In this document: piece by piece, positions 15,891 through 24,293 of the stretch | Layout of the letters: each line of letters begins with the position of its first letter | How positions within the stretch are numbered: position 1 is the stretch's first letter | Assembly: GCA_029959365.1 (NCBI GenBank) | Contig: JASCOA010000014.1 | Coordinates: 1 to 44,927, forward strand | DNA length: 44,927 nt | DNA from: Microbacteriaceae bacterium PS02343 | GTDB taxonomy: Bacteria; Actinomycetota; Actinomycetes; Actinomycetales; Microbacteriaceae | Direction: 5' to 3' | Notes under the pieces: generated by a model | What the model was told of the DNA's origin: nothing | Databases searched by the model: none | What the model saw: the letters and a program-made list of their open reading frames with translations, nothing else | Translations under genes and position numbers: made by a program

Positions 15891-17057
15891 ATGACGGAGC
15901 GGAGCCGCGGGATGCGCGTATGGGGCGAGATCTGGCGCGTGCTGCTGTCGCTGCTGGGCGGCGCCGTCATCTGGGCTGTGACGTTCGGCTCGAGCGTGCC
16001 GGTCGACGGCCCGACGGCGGAGTACGCGCGGTTCACCGCCTTCATGGTGATCGACGTGCTCGTCGGCCTCGCAGCGATCGCGCTCGTACCGCTGCGGCGG
16101 ATGGCGCCGCTCGCCGTCGGCCTCGTCACCGCCTTCATCACCGGCGTCTCGGGCTTCGGCGGGGTGGCTGCGCTCATCGTGCTCGTCTCGGTGGCGACGC
16201 GCCGCCGGTGGAGCGAGATCGGCGCGGTCGTCGCGGCCGGTCTCGTGAGCTTCATCGTCGTCGAGACCTTCGACCTGCACGCCGGCCCGCCGACCGAGAC
16301 GGGTTCCGAGCTGCTCGTGGTCGGCATCGCCGCTGCGCTCACCGCCGCCGTCGTCGCGATCGGCTGGGCCATCGGCGGCCGCCGCGAGCTGCTCGCCTCG
16401 CTGCGGGAGCGCGCCCGGCTCAGCGACGCCGAGCAGCAGCTGCGCCTCGCGCAGGCCCGCGAGCACGAGCGCACCCGCATCGCCCGCGAGATGCACGACG
16501 TGCTCGCCCACCAGCTCTCGCTCGTGGCGATGCACGCGAGCGCGCTGCGCCACCGCAGCGACCTCACCCCGGAGCAGACGGCCGAGGCGGTCGGGGTCGT
16601 GCACGAGCGCGCCAAGCTCGCCCTCGACGATCTGCGGCAGGTGCTCGGCGTGCTGCGCGAGCCCGGCGGTGCGGACGTCGCGGCGCCGCAGCCGTCGCTC
16701 GCCGATCTCGATGCGCTGCTCGCCGACGAGCCGCACGCCCGGCTCGAACTGGGCGTCGACGCCGCCGAGGTGCCGCCGACCATCGGGCGGCACGCGTACC
16801 GCATCGTGCAGGAGTGCCTCACGAACGCCCGCCGGCACGCGCCGGGGCAACCGGTGACCGTGCGCATCGACGGCGCCCCAGGGGAGCGCCTGCGCATCGC
16901 CGTGAGCAACCCGCGCTCGGGCGAGCCGGGAAGCGCGGCCGGCTACGGCCTGATCGGCATCGACGAGCGCGCCCGCTCCGTCGGTGGCACGAGCGCGGTC
17001 ACGAGCGACGGCGGCGAGCACCGCGTGGTCGTCGACCTGCCGTGGGTGCTCGCGTGA
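15891..17057 (+). CDS. NarL-type sensor histidine kinase
   Basis: A 388-residue membrane kinase. Four to five hydrophobic helices fill residues 10-165. A short coiled helix leads into the HisKA_3 dimerisation domain, with phospho-His202 in RTRIAREMHDVLAHQLSLVA. The ATPase domain has the N-box ECLTNARRHAPG and a G-box GYGLIGIDERA. It belongs to the DesK/LiaS-like class common in actinobacteria. The stop overlaps the response regulator GTG by 4 bp. The signal is unknown. Confidence 0.92.
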   Translation: MTERSRGMRVWGEIWRVLLSLLGGAVIWAVTFGSSVPVDGPTAEYARFTAFMVIDVLVGLAAIALVPLRRMAPLAVGLVTAFITGVSGFGGVAALIVLVSVATRRRWSEIGAVVAAGLVSFIVVETFDLHAGPPTETGSELLVVGIAAALTAAVVAIGWAIGGRRELLASLRERARLSDAEQQLRLAQAREHERTRIAREMHDVLAHQLSLVAMHASALRHRSDLTPEQTAEAVGVVHERAKLALDDLRQVLGVLREPGGADVAAPQPSLADLDALLADEPHARLELGVDAAEVPPTIGRHAYRIVQECLTNARRHAPGQPVTVRIDGAPGERLRIAVSNPRSGEPGSAAGYGLIGIDERARSVGGTSAVTSDGGEHRVVVDLPWVLA

Positions 17058-17707
17058 GCGGCGTGCGGGTCGTCGTGGTCGACGACGACGCCCTGGTGCG
17101 CAGCGGGCTCGGACTGCTGCTCGGCACCGATCCGGGCGTCGTCGTGGTCGGCGAAGCGGGCGACGGCATCGAGGCGCAGCACGTGGTCGAGCGCGAGCGG
17201 CCGGATGTGGTGCTCATGGACATCCGCATGCCGCGGCGGGACGGGCTCACGGCGACCGCGAGCATCCTGGCCGAGCATCCGGGGCTGGCGATCCTCATCC
17301 TCACCACCTTCGACGCCGACGACGACGTGCTGCGCGCGCTCGCCGCCGGCGCCCGCGGCTTCCTGCTCAAGGACGCCTCGCCCGAGGAGCTCGTGCAGGC
17401 CGTGCGCGCGGCCGCCGAGGGCCGCTCGACGCTCGCCCCGAGCGTGCTCGACCGGGTCGTGCAGCTCGCCGTGGCGCAGCGCCGCGCGCCCGATCCGGCC
17501 CAGGTGGCGGCGATCGACGCCCTCACCCCGCGCGAGCGCGAGGTGGCCGAGGCGGTGGCCCGGGGCGCGTCGAACGCCGACATCGCCGCGGCGCTGTTCC
17601 TCTCCGTCCCGACCGTCAAGACGCACGTCGGCCGCATCATGGCCAAGCTCGGCGTCGACAGCCGGGTGCAGGTGGCGGTGCGGATGCACGAGCTCGGCCT
17701 GGCCTGA
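17054..17707 (+). CDS. LuxR/NarL-family response regulator
   Basis: A 217-residue regulator with GTG start overlapping the kinase stop (GTGA). The receiver domain covers 1-120, with acidic D10-D12, phospho-acceptor D56 (VLMDIRMPRRDG) and Lys in GFLLKDASPEEL. The C-terminal LuxR helix-turn-helix is at about 150-215 (LTPREREVAEAVARGASNADIAAALFLS, then TVKTHVGRIMAKLGV). With the kinase it forms a complete two-component pair. The DUF998-like gene 80 bp downstream could be a target. Confidence 0.93.
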   Translation: MSGVRVVVVDDDALVRSGLGLLLGTDPGVVVVGEAGDGIEAQHVVERERPDVVLMDIRMPRRDGLTATASILAEHPGLAILILTTFDADDDVLRALAAGARGFLLKDASPEELVQAVRAAAEGRSTLAPSVLDRVVQLAVAQRRAPDPAQVAAIDALTPREREVAEAVARGASNADIAAALFLSVPTVKTHVGRIMAKLGVDSRVQVAVRMHELGLA

Positions 17708-17786
17708 TCCGCTCGGCACCCGGGGGCGACGAGCCCGGTACCGCGGTACCTTCCCGCGGCGCCTCGCCAGGCCATAGCTTGGCGTC

Positions 17787-18440
17787 ATGCGCTCGAACCC
17801 GATCCTCGCCCGCAGCAGCTCCGTGCTCGGCGCCCTCGCCGCGCTCGGCGCCGTCGTCGTCATCTGGGTCGCCCGGCTCACCGTCGAGGGCACCGTCTAC
17901 GTCAGCGAGCTCGGCTCGCCCGCCCTGCCGACCGCGGAGGCCTTCAACGCGGCGCTGCTCGTGCTCGCCGCCGGCGGCGTGCTGGCCGGGCTCGGGGCGC
18001 TGGGCCAGCGCTCGACCGCGCGGCTGCTGGGCCGCTGGTCGATCGCCGCTTCGCTCATCACGAGCGGAGTCGCCTTCCTGGTCGCCTCGCGCGTCACCTG
18101 CACCGCCGGCTGCCCGGTGCCCTTCACCCAGGGCGCCACGGCGCAGGACCTCGTGCACGTCGTCGCCGCGGTGATCGGCTTCGCGGCGGCCGCCTGGGCC
18201 ATGCTGCAGACCGCCTTCGGCGAGGGACCGCGCCCGCTGCGCCTGCTCTCGCGCTTCGCAGCCGTCGCGGTGGCCGTGGTCGCCGCGGCCGGCGGCATGC
18301 TCTCCGTGCTGCAGTTCCGCACCGACATCGGCGCGGCGCTCGAGTTCACGGCGATGAGCATCGCGGTGCTCTGGCTCTCGGGCTTCGCGCTCTCGAACGC
18401 GGCGCGGCCCCTGCGGGTCACCGCGGCCCTCGCCGCCTGA
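17787..18440 (+). CDS. DUF998-like membrane protein
   Basis: A 217-residue protein with about six hydrophobic helices and short loops. The pattern, with a Cys-containing extracellular loop (SRVTCTAGCPVPFTQG) followed by VHVVAAVIGFAAAAWAM, matches DUF998-type membrane proteins. No function is established for the family. It lies 80 bp after the response regulator on the same strand. Its stop is directly followed by a triple 20-bp repeat. Confidence 0.75.
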   Translation: MRSNPILARSSSVLGALAALGAVVVIWVARLTVEGTVYVSELGSPALPTAEAFNAALLVLAAGGVLAGLGALGQRSTARLLGRWSIAASLITSGVAFLVASRVTCTAGCPVPFTQGATAQDLVHVVAAVIGFAAAAWAMLQTAFGEGPRPLRLLSRFAAVAVAVVAAAGGMLSVLQFRTDIGAALEFTAMSIAVLWLSGFALSNAARPLRVTAALAA

Positions 18441-18500
18441 GCGCTCGTCGGGCGACTCCAGCGCTGCTCGGGCGACTCGAGCGCTACTCGGGCGACTCGT
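18441..18500. repeat. Three tandem 20-bp repeats between convergent genes
   Basis: Units at 18441-18460, 18461-18480 and 18481-18500 share GCGCT-NN-TCGGGCGACTC. The first unit abuts the stop codon of the DUF998-like gene, and the third encodes the last residues and stop of the reverse-strand gene. Convergent gene ends therefore meet inside the array. Confidence 0.9.
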
Positions 18501-18900
18501 CGAGCACCACGGCGCCGCCCGCGAGGTCGCCGTGCTCGGTGGAGCCGTCGAGGTAGAGCACCGTCGCGGTCGTGCCGTCCTCGAGCTCCTGCGCGAGCGT
18601 GAACTCGAGCGAGCGCCACGGCCCGCGCACCTCGCCGGTGCTGCCGTCGTCGCGCACGAAGGCGTAGGTCAGCGCGTACTCCCGCACGTTGCCGCGGTAG
18701 CGGGGCCGGCTCGGACGGGGCCTCTCCTCGATCGACACCGGGGTGCCGACGGCCTCGGTGCCGTGCTCGACGAAGTACGCCTGCTCGTCGGCGCGGTCCG
18801 TCTCCTCGACGGCGCCGCCGACGCCGGCGATGACGACGGCGACCGCGATCACGCCGGCGATCGCGCCGAACGCCCCGAGCACCTGCAGCACGCGCTTCAT
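18484..18900 (-). CDS. Small membrane-anchored protein, DUF3592-like
   Basis: A 138-residue protein with one N-terminal membrane helix (6-30) and a beta-rich outer domain (VREYALTYAFVRDDGSTGEVRG, then FTLAQELEDGTTATVLYLDG). The layout of helix, strand pairs and an exposed Asp-Gly turn resembles DUF3592 proteins. A strong ribosome site (GAGGGGAACGG) precedes the ATG at 18900. Its last codons lie in the 20-bp tandem repeat. Function unknown. Confidence 0.7.
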   Translation of the reverse strand: MKRVLQVLGAFGAIAGVIAVAVVIAGVGGAVEETDRADEQAYFVEHGTEAVGTPVSIEERPRPSRPRYRGNVREYALTYAFVRDDGSTGEVRGPWRSLEFTLAQELEDGTTATVLYLDGSTEHGDLAGGAVVLDESPE

Positions 18901-19053
18901 CCGTTCCCCTCCGAGCGTCGGCCCAGTCTGGCATCCGGTGGGCCCTGCGATGGGGCGCGTCGACGACGACGGGGCGAGCTGGCGCATGCCCCCCCTCGTC
19001 GCGAAGGCGCCCCGAAGCGAGGCCCGCGCGAGGCAGCGCCGCAGCAGGAGTGC

Positions 19054-20769
19054 TCAGCGCAGGGCGAGCGGTTCCGCGAGCTGCAGGATCGTGTAGCGGC
19101 CGCACTCGATCGGCGTCGTCCCGGTGCCCTCCGGCAGCTCGAAGGCCGGCGACTGCGCGTCCACGAGCAGGAACTCGACCGCCGCGACGTCGAAGTCGGC
19201 GCGGTTCACGAGCCAGGCGTAGGGGCGCAGGTCGTGCGTCACCTGCACCAGCTGCGCCGGGTCGTCGAGGCGGGACTCGGGGTAGCGCACCGTCCAGAAC
19301 TGGCCGGCGCCGACCGCATCCGCTCGCTCGATCCAGTCCGTCACGCAGTCGACGTCGGGGTCGGCTGCGGCGCGCTCCAGCACGGGCGGGGTGGCGAGGG
19401 CGACGGCCAGCAGGGCGGCCGCTGCGACGAGGGACACCGCCGGAGCGAGGGACGAGCGGATGCGAGGACGGTGCCGCTGCGGCCCGTCGGGAGCCGCCGC
19501 GGGCGCGCGCTCGAGTCCCGCGGGGAGCGCGGCCTCGGCGGGAGAACGTTCGAGCGACGAGGCCGGTGCGGCGTCGGCGGGCGCCCGCTGGAGCACCGCG
19601 GCCAGGGCCGCGACGCCGAGCAGGGGCAGGAAGGCGATCGGCTGCAGGTAGCGCGGGGAATCGGCGCCGAGGGCGATCGCGCCGAGCAGCACGAGAGGCG
19701 GGCCGAGCAGCCCGACGAAGCCGAGCAGCGCGAGCCCCGGGTCGCGACGGCGCAGGCCGGTGCGCGCGGCCACCCAGCACGACGCGCCGGCCGCGAGCAG
19801 CAGCGTCGCGGCCGCAAAGGCCGCCGGGGTCGGCTCGAGCAGCGCCAGCAGGGCCTGCAGCGCCTCGAGCCAGCGCTCGGGGCGCGCGTAGCTCGGGGCG
19901 TCGAGCGCGAAGAGCCCGCGCAGCGGCAGGCGCAGCGCGAGGCCGAGCACCGAGGCTCCACCGAGGGTTCCGAGCAGCAGCGCGGTGGCGTGCCACGGGC
20001 GCAGCCGCGCCGGCCCGTCCGTGCCGGCCGCCCGCATCCGCTTGTGCGGGCCGTTCGTCCGCTCGCCCTTGCCTCGGGTTCGCTCGTCCCCGCCGCGCAT
20101 CCGCTCGTCACGCCCACGAATGAGCAGGAGCAGCAGCGACGCCGCCACGATCGGGGCGACCGCCCACGCGCCGAGCAGCGGGTTGCAGAGCACGCCGCAC
20201 GCCGTCGTGATCGCCGCCAACGCGAGCGTGCGCGGATCGCCGTCGCGCAGGAACCGGGCCGCGGCGCCGACCACCAGAAGGGTCGCGAGCAGCGCGCCCG
20301 AGTAGTAGGTGGTCGTGCCGAGCAGGCCCGCCAGCTCGAGGCTGCGCCGCTCGTCGGAGGTGCCGGCGGCCGCCAGCAGCGCGTACAGCGCCGTGCCGGC
20401 GAGCGCGGCCCACGGGGCGAGCCGAGCGCGACCGGCGACGTACCGCAGCGCTCCGTAGAGCAGTGCGAACTGCGCGGTGCCGGCGGCCCAGAGCGCGACG
20501 ACGGGGGTGGCGCCGAGCAGGGTGGACAGCGCCACGAGGGCGAGCTCCGGCGCGAAGAGCACGGGCGAGAGCGCCCAGTCCTGCGGCTGCCCCGCCGCGA
20601 GGGAGCGCAGCACGAGCAGGGGCAGCACGCTGTCGGCGTCGCGGAACAGCAGCTGCGCGCGATCCGTGCCGCTCAGCCAGGTCATCACGCCGGCGGCGAT
20701 CGCGAGCGCCGCGAGGGCCGCGGCGAGCTCGGCGCCGCGCCTGGAGCGCGGGCTGCTCGACGTGGGCAC
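19054..20769 (-). CDS. Large multi-spanning membrane protein, GT-C glycosyltransferase-like
   Basis: A 571-residue protein with about ten or more membrane helices and a C-terminal outer domain. The first outer loop has FRDADSVLP, an acidic motif of the kind found in GT-C glycosyltransferases using lipid-linked sugars. Two low-complexity inserts interrupt it: an Arg/Gly-rich cytosolic loop near 215-250 (DERMRGGDERTRGKGERT) and a repeated LERxPA stretch near 395-430. The DNA of the first insert contains copies of the window-wide motif AGCGGATGC. Function is inferred only from topology. Confidence 0.65.
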   Translation of the reverse strand: MPTSSSPRSRRGAELAAALAALAIAAGVMTWLSGTDRAQLLFRDADSVLPLLVLRSLAAGQPQDWALSPVLFAPELALVALSTLLGATPVVALWAAGTAQFALLYGALRYVAGRARLAPWAALAGTALYALLAAAGTSDERRSLELAGLLGTTTYYSGALLATLLVVGAAARFLRDGDPRTLALAAITTACGVLCNPLLGAWAVAPIVAASLLLLLIRGRDERMRGGDERTRGKGERTNGPHKRMRAAGTDGPARLRPWHATALLLGTLGGASVLGLALRLPLRGLFALDAPSYARPERWLEALQALLALLEPTPAAFAAATLLLAAGASCWVAARTGLRRRDPGLALLGFVGLLGPPLVLLGAIALGADSPRYLQPIAFLPLLGVAALAAVLQRAPADAAPASSLERSPAEAALPAGLERAPAAAPDGPQRHRPRIRSSLAPAVSLVAAAALLAVALATPPVLERAAADPDVDCVTDWIERADAVGAGQFWTVRYPESRLDDPAQLVQVTHDLRPYAWLVNRADFDVAAVEFLLVDAQSPAFELPEGTGTTPIECGRYTILQLAEPLALR

Positions 20770-20794
20770 GCTCGGAGCCTAGACGCGGAAGGGC

Positions 20795-21985
20795 TTACAG
20801 CACGCTCGCGCCGAGGTCGACGGGGCTGCCCTCGATGTTGCCGACGATGCCTCGGATGATGTTCGCGCCGTCCGTGCCGCGCAGCTGCTCGTACCAGGCC
20901 TCCGTCACGCCCGGCTCGAAGCCGTGGGTCTCGTGGGCGCGGGCGCGTGCGCGCAGCACCAGGTCGCCGGCGCGCTCGCTGCGGGAGCGGGCGTAGCGCT
21001 GCAGCGCATCCTCGACGCCGTTCGTGTTGACCGTGAGCGCGATGGCCAGCGCGAAGACGTCCTCGAGCGCCGAGCAGGCGCCCTGGCCGATGTCGGGGGT
21101 GGTGTTGTGCGCGGCATCGCCGAGGATCGCGACGCGGCCGGCCGTCCAGGTGTGGAAGGGATCGATGTCCCAGATCTCGACCCGGTTGAGCGAGACCTCG
21201 GGGTCGATGGCGTCGAGCAGCGCGCGCACTCCCGGGTTCCAGTCGCCGAAGGCCTCCTCGAGCGGGGCCGTGCCGTCGGCGCGGTCGTAGGGCAGCCCGC
21301 TCGGCTGCGGCACGTCGACGAAGAAGTAGAAGCGGTCGCCGGCCACCGGCATCACGGCGCAGCGCTTGCCGTCGGCCACCGAGGTGGTCCAGCCGTCGAG
21401 CGGCCCGATCGCCGGGTCGGCGGGCACGAGCCCGTTGTAGTTCGTGTAGCCCGAGTAGCGGCGCTCGACTGGCTCGAGGCCGTTGGCGCGCAGCACGTGG
21501 TCGCGCACGATCGAGCGCGCACCGTCCGCCCCGATGAGCAGGTCGCCGGTGTCGCTCGTGCCGTCCTCGAAGGCCACCGTCACGCGCTCGCCGTCGTCCG
21601 AGACGGCCACCGCCTTCTTGCCCAGGCGGATGCGGTCGAGCCCGGCCGTCTCCATGAGCAGCGCCTGCAGCTCGGCGCGCGCCACCGGGTAGGGACGCTG
21701 GCCGGTGCGCGCCGTGACGGGCTCGAGGCTGAAGTCGCAGAGCTGCTCGCCGGTGATGCCGTCGCGGTAGCCCATCCGCTCCATCCGGCCGCCGAGGGCC
21801 GCGACCTCGTCGGCCAGGCCGAGCCAGTTGAGCACCTTCACGCCGTTCGACCAGAGCGACAGGGCGGCGCCGACCGGCCGGTTCTCGCGCATCCGGTCGT
21901 AGACGACGACCTCGTGGCCGAGGCGCTGCAGCGCGATCGCCGCGCTGGCGCCGCCGACGCCGGCGCCGATGATGATGATCTTCAC
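20795..21985 (-). CDS. hpxO: FAD-dependent urate hydroxylase (HpxO type)
   Basis: HpxO converts urate, O2 and NADH to 5-hydroxyisourate, replacing a cofactor-free uricase. This 396-residue protein has the FAD dinucleotide fold GAGVGGASAAIALQRLGH at the N-terminus, a GADG motif mid-protein and GDAAHNTTPDIGQGACSALED near the C-terminus, as in group A flavin monooxygenases. Length and the PDIGQGA variant match HpxO. It starts with GTG at 21985 behind GGAGG. A conserved 19-bp element lies 14 bp upstream and a GlnR-like box further up, so it has its own promoter although uraDH is upstream on the same strand. Confidence 0.92.
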   Translation of the reverse strand: MKIIIIGAGVGGASAAIALQRLGHEVVVYDRMRENRPVGAALSLWSNGVKVLNWLGLADEVAALGGRMERMGYRDGITGEQLCDFSLEPVTARTGQRPYPVARAELQALLMETAGLDRIRLGKKAVAVSDDGERVTVAFEDGTSDTGDLLIGADGARSIVRDHVLRANGLEPVERRYSGYTNYNGLVPADPAIGPLDGWTTSVADGKRCAVMPVAGDRFYFFVDVPQPSGLPYDRADGTAPLEEAFGDWNPGVRALLDAIDPEVSLNRVEIWDIDPFHTWTAGRVAILGDAAHNTTPDIGQGACSALEDVFALAIALTVNTNGVEDALQRYARSRSERAGDLVLRARARAHETHGFEPGVTEAWYEQLRGTDGANIIRGIVGNIEGSPVDLGASVL

Positions 21986-21998
21986 GAAGCCTCCGGCG

Positions 21999-22017
21999 AT
22001 GTTGATGTGGGTGACAT
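21999..22017 (-). promoter_or_regulatory. Conserved 19-bp purine-locus element, copy A (hpxO)
   Basis: Read toward hpxO the site is ATGTCACCCACATCAACAT, a near-palindrome with arms ATGT and ACAT. Three further copies lie before other purine operons. The stretch CCACATCAACATCGC is identical in copies A, B and C. The position, 14 bp before the start codon and over the ribosome-site region, suits a repressor operator. Confidence 0.7.
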
Positions 22018-22037
22018 CGTCAGTGAAGCACCGTCGT

Positions 22038-22053
22038 GTTTCGGGCGGATGAC
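22038..22053 (-). promoter_or_regulatory. GlnR-like box upstream of hpxO
   Basis: On the reverse strand the site is GTCAT-N6-GAAAC, one base from the actinobacterial GlnR consensus GTNAC-N6-GAAAC. It lies 20 bp upstream of the 19-bp element of hpxO. This suggests nitrogen control of urate oxidation, by analogy with GlnR targets in other actinobacteria. Confidence 0.5.
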
Positions 22054-22058
22054 GCGGC

Positions 22059-22877
22059 TCAGGTGCCGCGGTAGGTCGAGTACGCGAAGGGGCTCAGCAG
22101 CAGCGGCACGTGATCGTGGTCGCGGCCCTCGGCGTCGAGCAGGAACGCGACGGCGACGAGCGGATGGAAGCTCGCCAGCCCCTGCGCGGCGAAGTGCGGC
22201 CCCGTCTGGAAGGTGAGCGTGTAGGTGCCGCTCGGCAGCTGCTCGGGGCCGATGGAGAGGCGGCCGTCGGCGTCGGTGACCCCGTCGGCGATCGGTCCCG
22301 CCTCGTCGGCGAGCGACACCGCGATGCCCGCTGCGGCGGTGCCGTTGACCGCGTCGAGCACGTGCGTGGTGACGCGGGCCCTGGCGATCACGGCGGAGCG
22401 CAGGCGCAGCACGGCGATCTCGAGCAGCTGCGCGAGCGCCTCGCGCACCTCGTCCTCCGGCGACAGCTCGACGCGCCGGTCGAGCTGCTCGAGGATCTGC
22501 TGCGGGGAGCGCCCGGCGGCGCGCACGAGGAACACCCGGTCGAAGCGCGCCTCGTAGTACTCGTTGCCGGCGGCGATCGCGGCGCGCACGGTCGCGTCCG
22601 CCTCCGCCACGGCCGCCTGCTCGCCGCGCGAGTGGCGCGACTCGGCGTCGCCGCCCTCGACGCGGGCGCCGATGCGGGGGTGGTGCGCGAGCGCGGCGTC
22701 CAGCTCGGCGACCGTCCACTCGGCGGCCAGCGCCTCGGCGAGACCCTCGAGGTCGGCCACCGTCGCGAACGGTCGAGCGGAGGCGATCGCCTCGGCCCAC
22801 GCGGGCACGGCGGCCCAGACGAGGGCGAGATCGCGGGCGTCGTCGTGGTCGAGCTGGTTGAAGGCGGCGAGGTCCAT
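22059..22877 (-). CDS. Bifunctional OHCU decarboxylase / 5-hydroxyisourate hydrolase
   Basis: One 272-residue protein joins the two steps after urate oxidation. Residues 1-160 are OHCU decarboxylase (UraD-like) with FNQLDHDDA and AHHPRIGARV (catalytic His66). Residues 168-272 are the transthyretin-like hydrolase (UraH-like), starting VTTHVLDAVNGTAAAGI (His172) and ending in the diagnostic YRGT. Together they turn 5-hydroxyisourate into S-allantoin. The gene is divergent from allB, with 78 bp between starts that hold a 19-bp element and a perfect GlnR box. Fusion of the two enzymes is known in other bacteria. Confidence 0.93.
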   Translation of the reverse strand: MDLAAFNQLDHDDARDLALVWAAVPAWAEAIASARPFATVADLEGLAEALAAEWTVAELDAALAHHPRIGARVEGGDAESRHSRGEQAAVAEADATVRAAIAAGNEYYEARFDRVFLVRAAGRSPQQILEQLDRRVELSPEDEVREALAQLLEIAVLRLRSAVIARARVTTHVLDAVNGTAAAGIAVSLADEAGPIADGVTDADGRLSIGPEQLPSGTYTLTFQTGPHFAAQGLASFHPLVAVAFLLDAEGRDHDHVPLLLSPFAYSTYRGT

Positions 22878-22905
22878 GCCGCCACCGTAGCGGCCGATCC
22901 GAGCG

Positions 22906-22924
22906 ATGTTGATGTGGGTAACAT
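22906..22924 (-). promoter_or_regulatory. Conserved 19-bp purine-locus element, copy B (uraDH/allB)
   Basis: Read toward the uraD-uraH gene, the site is ATGTTACCCACATCAACAT; on the plus strand its ends form a perfect ATGTT-N9-AACAT palindrome. It lies between the divergent uraDH and allB genes, and overlaps the GlnR box by 7 bp. It could control both directions. Confidence 0.7.
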
Positions 22925-22933
22925 GATGGAAAC
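22918..22933 (+). promoter_or_regulatory. Perfect GlnR consensus box between uraDH and allB
   Basis: The sequence is GTAAC-ATGATG-GAAAC, a perfect match to GTNAC-N6-GAAAC. It sits 22 bp before the allB start and 41 bp before the uraDH start. It overlaps the 19-bp element by 7 bp, so two regulators could compete here. It also argues against upstream allB starts at 22923 and 22926, which would lie inside it. Confidence 0.65.
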
Positions 22934-22955
22934 GTCCGCCCCCTACGGTGCCCTC

Positions 22956-24293
22956 ATGAGCGAAGCGAACCCCACGACGATCGCCGCGCGACGCGTGCAC
23001 CTCGGCGGGGCCCCGCAGCCCGCGACCATCGAGATCGCCGACGGCGCGGTCACCGGCATCCGAGCCTTCGAACCCTCCGCCGAGGTCGTGCTGCCCGACG
23101 ACGCCGTGCTGCTGCCCGGCCTGGTCGACTCCCACGTGCACCTCGACGAGCCGGGCCGCACCGAGTGGGAGGGCTTCGCCACCGGCACCGCCGCGGCGCT
23201 CGCCGGCGGCGTGACCACGGTCGTCGACATGCCGCTGAACAGCTCGCCCGTCACCACGACGGTCGCGGCGCTCGCCGCGAAGCGCGCCGCGGGCGTCGGC
23301 AAGCTCGGCGTCGACGTCGGCTACTGGGGCGGCGCCGTGCCCCAGAACCTCGGCGCGCTCCAGCAGCTCGCGAGCGCGGGCGTCGTCGGCTTCAAGTGCT
23401 TCCTCTCGCCCTCGGGCATCGACGAGTTCGACCACCTGTCACCGCAGCAGCTGGAGGCGGCGCTCACCGAGCTCGCCGCCTTCGACGGGCTGCTCATCGT
23501 GCACGCCGAGGACCCGGCCGAGCTGCACGACCACGGGGCCCTCGGCACCCGGTACGCGGACTTCCTGGAGACGCGGCCGGGGGCGAGCGAGCGCTCCGCC
23601 ATCCGCTCGGTCATCGAGGCCGCCCGCCGCACCGGCGCCCGCGCGCACATCGTGCACGTCTCCGACGGCGCCGCGCTCGACGACGTGCGGGCCGCGAAGG
23701 CGGAGGGCGTGCGGCTGACGGTCGAGACCTGCCCGCACTACCTGACCCTCGACGCGGCGGAGGTGCCCGACGGCGCCGCCGAGTTCAAGTGCTGCCCGCC
23801 CATCCGCGACGCCGCGAACCGCGAGCTGCTCTGGGACGGACTGCTCGACGGCACCATCGACGCCGTCGTCAGCGACCACTCGCCGTCCGTCGCCGAGCTC
23901 AAGGTCGCCGACTTCGGCGAGGCCTGGGGCGGCATCGCCGGACTGCAGACCGGGCTCACCGCGGTGTGGACCGCGGCGAAGGCGCGCGGCATCGCGCTCG
24001 AGACGCTGCTGCCGCTCATGACCACCGGCCCCGCCCGCATCGCCGGGCTCGCCGGCATCGCGGGCGCACACCGCGGCGTGATCGAGATCGGCGCCCCCGC
24101 CCACCTCGCGGTGTTCGCTCCCGAGGAGCGGCACACCGTCGACGCCACCGCGCTCGAGTACCGCAACGCCATGTCGCCGTGGCACGGGCAGACGCTCGAC
24201 GGCGTCGTGCGCGCCACCTACCTGCACGGCGGACTCGCCTACCGCCGCGGCGAGCCCGTGCAGCGGCGCAGCGGGCGGGAGCTGCTCGCATGA
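22956..24293 (+). CDS. allB: Allantoinase
   Basis: AllB opens the allantoin ring to allantoate in the cytosol. This 445-residue amidohydrolase has the metal motif DSHVHLDEPGRTEWEG (H60, H62), the carboxylated Lys147 in VGFKCFLSPSG, IVHAEDP, the later His in HIVHVSD and the Asp in VVSDHSPS. The start is the ATG at 22956; two ATGs upstream lie within the GlnR box. It is first of five overlapping genes (allB, formamidase-like, amidase, pucG, allC), so one transcript takes allantoin through to ureidoglycine and beyond. Confidence 0.94.
   Translation: MSEANPTTIAARRVHLGGAPQPATIEIADGAVTGIRAFEPSAEVVLPDDAVLLPGLVDSHVHLDEPGRTEWEGFATGTAAALAGGVTTVVDMPLNSSPVTTTVAALAAKRAAGVGKLGVDVGYWGGAVPQNLGALQQLASAGVVGFKCFLSPSGIDEFDHLSPQQLEAALTELAAFDGLLIVHAEDPAELHDHGALGTRYADFLETRPGASERSAIRSVIEAARRTGARAHIVHVSDGAALDDVRAAKAEGVRLTVETCPHYLTLDAAEVPDGAAEFKCCPPIRDAANRELLWDGLLDGTIDAVVSDHSPSVAELKVADFGEAWGGIAGLQTGLTAVWTAAKARGIALETLLPLMTTGPARIAGLAGIAGAHRGVIEIGAPAHLAVFAPEERHTVDATALEYRNAMSPWHGQTLDGVVRATYLHGGLAYRRGEPVQRRSGRELLA

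Noticed and set aside
22923-22958. Earlier allB start codons at 22923 and 22926
   Set aside because: They lie within the GlnR box and the 19-bp element; the ATG at 22956 keeps these free and gives the usual protein length.
22906-22960. Purine riboswitch upstream of allB
   Set aside because: The leader is too short and lacks the conserved three-way junction loops. The signals seen are DNA palindromes.
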